Part shown: positions 7,310 through 8,455 of the stretch, one piece after another
Layout: each line of letters begins with the position of its first letter
How positions within the stretch are numbered: the stretch's first letter is position 1
Source: an uncultured Ruminococcus sp.
GTDB taxonomy: Bacteria; Bacillota; Clostridia; Oscillospirales; Ruminococcaceae
Length of the DNA: 8,455 bases
Assembly (NCBI GenBank): GCA_910579835.1
Contig: CAJTWQ010000063.1
Location: 1-8,455, forward strand
Direction of reading: 5' to 3'
Position numbers and translations under genes: made by a program
Notes under the pieces: generated by a model
Told to the model about the DNA's origin: nothing
Databases searched by the model: none
What the model saw: only the letters and a program-made list of their open reading frames with translations

Positions 7310-7996
7310 TCAATTAAAGCTGAAAGCTCCCGTTTCCTTCATGGAAAAGGCGTATTCACCGCTGCATATTACCATATCTATAAGTTCAGTACCCATTGCC
7401 GCAGCAGATTCCGCAATCATTCTGGTAAGTTGATAGTCTCTTGGATCTGGAACAGGAGGAGTGCATGTATGAAATATTCCTGCTGCTATACGATCTGAAC
7501 CCCCTCGAAGAATCAGGCCTGCGATTAGCCTGGCGGCAGCGGAACTGCTTATGAGTTCGTTCAGGATGAGGCTTTCCGACCGCATAAACTCAAGCTGAGG
7601 GCTGACGGATATTATTACCAGAGAATCGGTTGGGTAACCCGGAAAATTGACGGTGAAATAATCCTTAAGATCGGTGGTTGACTCAAATCGCGGTTTCTTT
7701 TCCGAATTCTGTGAATATCGCCGGCATATTTCTCCGAAGGCATTTACAAAACATGCGCTGGCAGGACCTATACCGTCAACCTCTTTAAGTTCGTCTGTTT
7801 TGGCATTCATTACGTTCTCCAGACATCCGAACCGCTTTAGCAGCCGGTGAGCAACAGGATTTGTATCTATTCTCGGAATGGTATAAAAAAGCAGAATTTC
7901 AAGAAGCTGATGCGGATAATAATTATCGCCGCCGTTAACAAAAAATTTATTTTTCATTCGTGAACGATGGTTAGCGTGAATATTTTCTTTTTTCAA
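7310..7996 (-). CDS. RadC-like protein with degenerate JAB/MPN metal site
   Basis: The gene encodes 228 residues from the TTG at 7996. A TTG further upstream at 8011 would add five residues, but it overlaps the ribosome binding site TGGAGG (8005-8010), which lies 8 nt before the 7996 TTG; I therefore prefer 7996. The N-terminal RadC region is well preserved, with HRSRMKNKFF, LLEILLFYTIPRIDTN and the helix-hairpin-helix VDGIGPASA. The C-terminal domain aligns with JAB, but the HNHPxG motif reads FHTCTPP (only His176 left) and PSxxD reads PDPRD. It is therefore probably a non-catalytic MPN- paralog of the next gene. It is the first gene of the minus-strand block, behind a good promoter, and is 9 bp from the catalytic-type paralog. 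The two may form a heteromer, as MPN+/MPN- pairs do in eukaryotes; that is inference. Confidence 0.82.
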   Translation of the reverse strand: MKKENIHANHRSRMKNKFFVNGGDNYYPHQLLEILLFYTIPRIDTNPVAHRLLKRFGCLENVMNAKTDELKEVDGIGPASACFVNAFGEICRRYSQNSEKKPRFESTTDLKDYFTVNFPGYPTDSLVIISVSPQLEFMRSESLILNELISSSAAARLIAGLILRGGSDRIAAGIFHTCTPPVPDPRDYQLTRMIAESAAAMGTELIDMVICSGEYAFSMKETGAFSFN

Positions 7997-8004
7997 AATT
8001 GTAT

Positions 8005-8010
8005 CCTCCA
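8005..8010 (-). promoter_or_regulatory. Ribosome binding site resolving the radC-like start
   Basis: The minus strand reads TGGAGG, then 8 nt, then TTG at 7996. The competing upstream TTG at 8011 overlaps this site and has no ribosome binding site of its own. The start is therefore placed five codons inside the longest open frame. Confidence 0.7.
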
Positions 8011-8071
8011 ATTTTAAGCAAATGTAAAAGTTTCACATAAATCTGTATTCGAGGTTCTATCCTCTATTAAT

Positions 8072-8100
8072 ATCATAACACAAATAATTTGACAAATCAA
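8072..8100 (-). promoter_or_regulatory. Extended -10 promoter of the radC-like gene pair
   Basis: On the minus strand, -35 TTGATT (8095-8100) and -10 TATGAT (8072-8077) are 17 nt apart. A TGT directly before the -10 gives an extended -10 element. The expected leader is about 70 nt and ends in the ribosome binding site at 8005-8010. The promoter probably serves both radC-type genes and perhaps reads into the two-component operon. Confidence 0.65.
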
Positions 8101-8172
8101 GAGAAAAAACGAAATATTGTTAAAGCGGTTATGCACAATAATATGCAAAAGATTAAAAATACAAAGGATAAA

Positions 8173-8239
8173 AGTACACATATAAGATGAATAGTACAAA
8201 ATATATTAGAAAAGATCATAAAAAAGATTTAAAAGTACA
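8173..8239. repeat. Three AGTACA repeats upstream of the secreted-protein promoter
   Basis: AGTACA occurs at 8173-8178, 8193-8198 and 8234-8239, with starts 20 and 41 bp apart, close to whole helical turns. Two copies are extended as AAAAGTACAYA. They end 11 bp upstream of the -35 box of the plus-strand promoter. They could be operator half-sites for an activator, but in a very AT-rich stretch short repeats also arise by chance. Confidence 0.3.
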
Positions 8240-8250
8240 TAAACGGATTA

Positions 8251-8279
8251 TTGACTTTAAGGATAAATTGTGATAAAAT
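8251..8279 (+). promoter_or_regulatory. Extended -10 promoter of the secreted-protein gene
   Basis: TTGACT (8251-8256), a 17-nt spacer and TAAAAT (8274-8279), with TG one base before the -10. Transcription would begin near 8286, giving a leader of about 43 nt ending in the GGAGGT ribosome binding site at 8317-8322. The strong elements suggest substantial expression. Confidence 0.75.
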
Positions 8280-8328
8280 TAAAACAGATAAAAAGAATTT
8301 ATGGATTTACGGAATCGGAGGTCATATT

Positions 8329-8455
8329 ATGAAATTAAAAAAAATAGCCAGCGGTCTTGTTTCGGCGGCAATGTCTCTGACGGTTTTCAGCGGAATGATC
8401 GAAAAGCCTTCTACCACGGCTCTTGAAACAAAGGCTGCAAATGCAAACTGGCGGT
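8329..8455 (+). CDS. N-terminus of a secreted protein (cut by window edge)
   Basis: The ATG at 8329 follows GGAGGT with a 6-nt spacer. The 42 visible residues are a classical Sec signal peptide: a basic start (MKLKK), a hydrophobic core to about residue 23 (IASGLVSAAMSLTVFSGM), then a polar stretch. A possible cleavage site lies somewhere after about residue 28. The mature part begins with Ala/Asn-rich sequence and ends at ANANWR, too short to assign a family. The signal-peptide style is common in Ruminococcus secreted enzymes and surface proteins, but no function can be given. It is the only plus-strand gene in the window and faces away from the rest. Confidence 0.85.
   Translation, partial: MKLKKIASGLVSAAMSLTVFSGMIEKPSTTALETKAANANWR

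Larger units (their letters stand above)
8012..8328. other. Divergent AT-rich intergenic regulatory region
   Basis: This 317-bp region holds back-to-back promoters: one for the minus-strand radC-like pair (8072-8100) and one for the plus-strand secreted protein (8251-8279). Between them is a very AT-rich stretch with repeated AGTACA motifs and an inverted pair TATTGT (8115-8120) / ACAATA (8135-8140). A short hairpin-forming GAGG...CCTC (8051-8064) lies at the expected 5' end of the radC-side transcript. No gene is supported here; the open frame on the minus strand at 8014-8199 has no RBS and low-complexity content. Confidence 0.65.

Noticed and set aside
8014..8199. Minus-strand open frame of 61 codons in the divergent intergenic region
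   Set aside because: It has no ribosome binding site, low-complexity composition, overlaps the radC-side promoter and leader, and resembles no known small protein.

Overview
The window looks like low- to mid-GC Firmicutes DNA, most likely a Clostridia member of the Ruminococcus/Oscillospiraceae type. The basis is strong AGGAGG-type ribosome binding sites, three apparent TTG starts, sigma-A-like promoters with 17-bp spacers, a PASTA/zinc-ribbon kinase-like protein, and a secreted-protein signal peptide of the kind seen in Ruminococcus. The organism call is inference. All genes but the last lie on the minus strand, so transcription runs from high to low coordinates.

From the right: a divergent intergenic region (about 8012-8328) separates a plus-strand secreted protein, cut by the window edge after 42 residues, from a minus-strand block. 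That block starts with two tandem RadC-family genes. The first (7310-7996) has lost most of the JAMM/MPN+ metal site. The second (6608-7300) keeps HxHPxG...SxxD. Next comes a short intergenic region with a good promoter preceded by phased A-tract direct repeats (6562-6598). It drives an OmpR/PhoB-type response regulator (5799-6464), a sensor histidine kinase overlapping it by 4 bp (4321-5802), and two membrane-anchored or secreted proteins of unknown function (3275-4246 and 2098-3216) that are diverged paralogs of each other. After a further promoter (1963-1991) comes a long gene running off the left edge. It encodes an N-terminal zinc ribbon, a Ser/Thr-kinase-like domain, one transmembrane helix, two PASTA-like repeats and a Thr/Pro-rich tail.

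The most notable point is that the kinase-like domain appears to be a pseudokinase. The VAIK lysine, the HRD aspartate and the DFG aspartate are all replaced, while the fold landmarks (APE motif, DVY/G helix-F region) remain. Its PASTA repeats would face the cell wall. It lies beside a two-component system with two extracytoplasmic accessory-like proteins. This recalls, by organisation only, the WalKR-YycHI and PrkC envelope-sensing network of other Firmicutes. A working hypothesis is a cell-envelope sensing locus: histidine kinase and regulator, a duplicated extracellular partner, and a non-catalytic PASTA receptor. The RadC pair, one apparently live and one apparently dead, is a second small puzzle. 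No rRNA, tRNA, CRISPR array, insertion sequence or convincing intrinsic terminator was seen.
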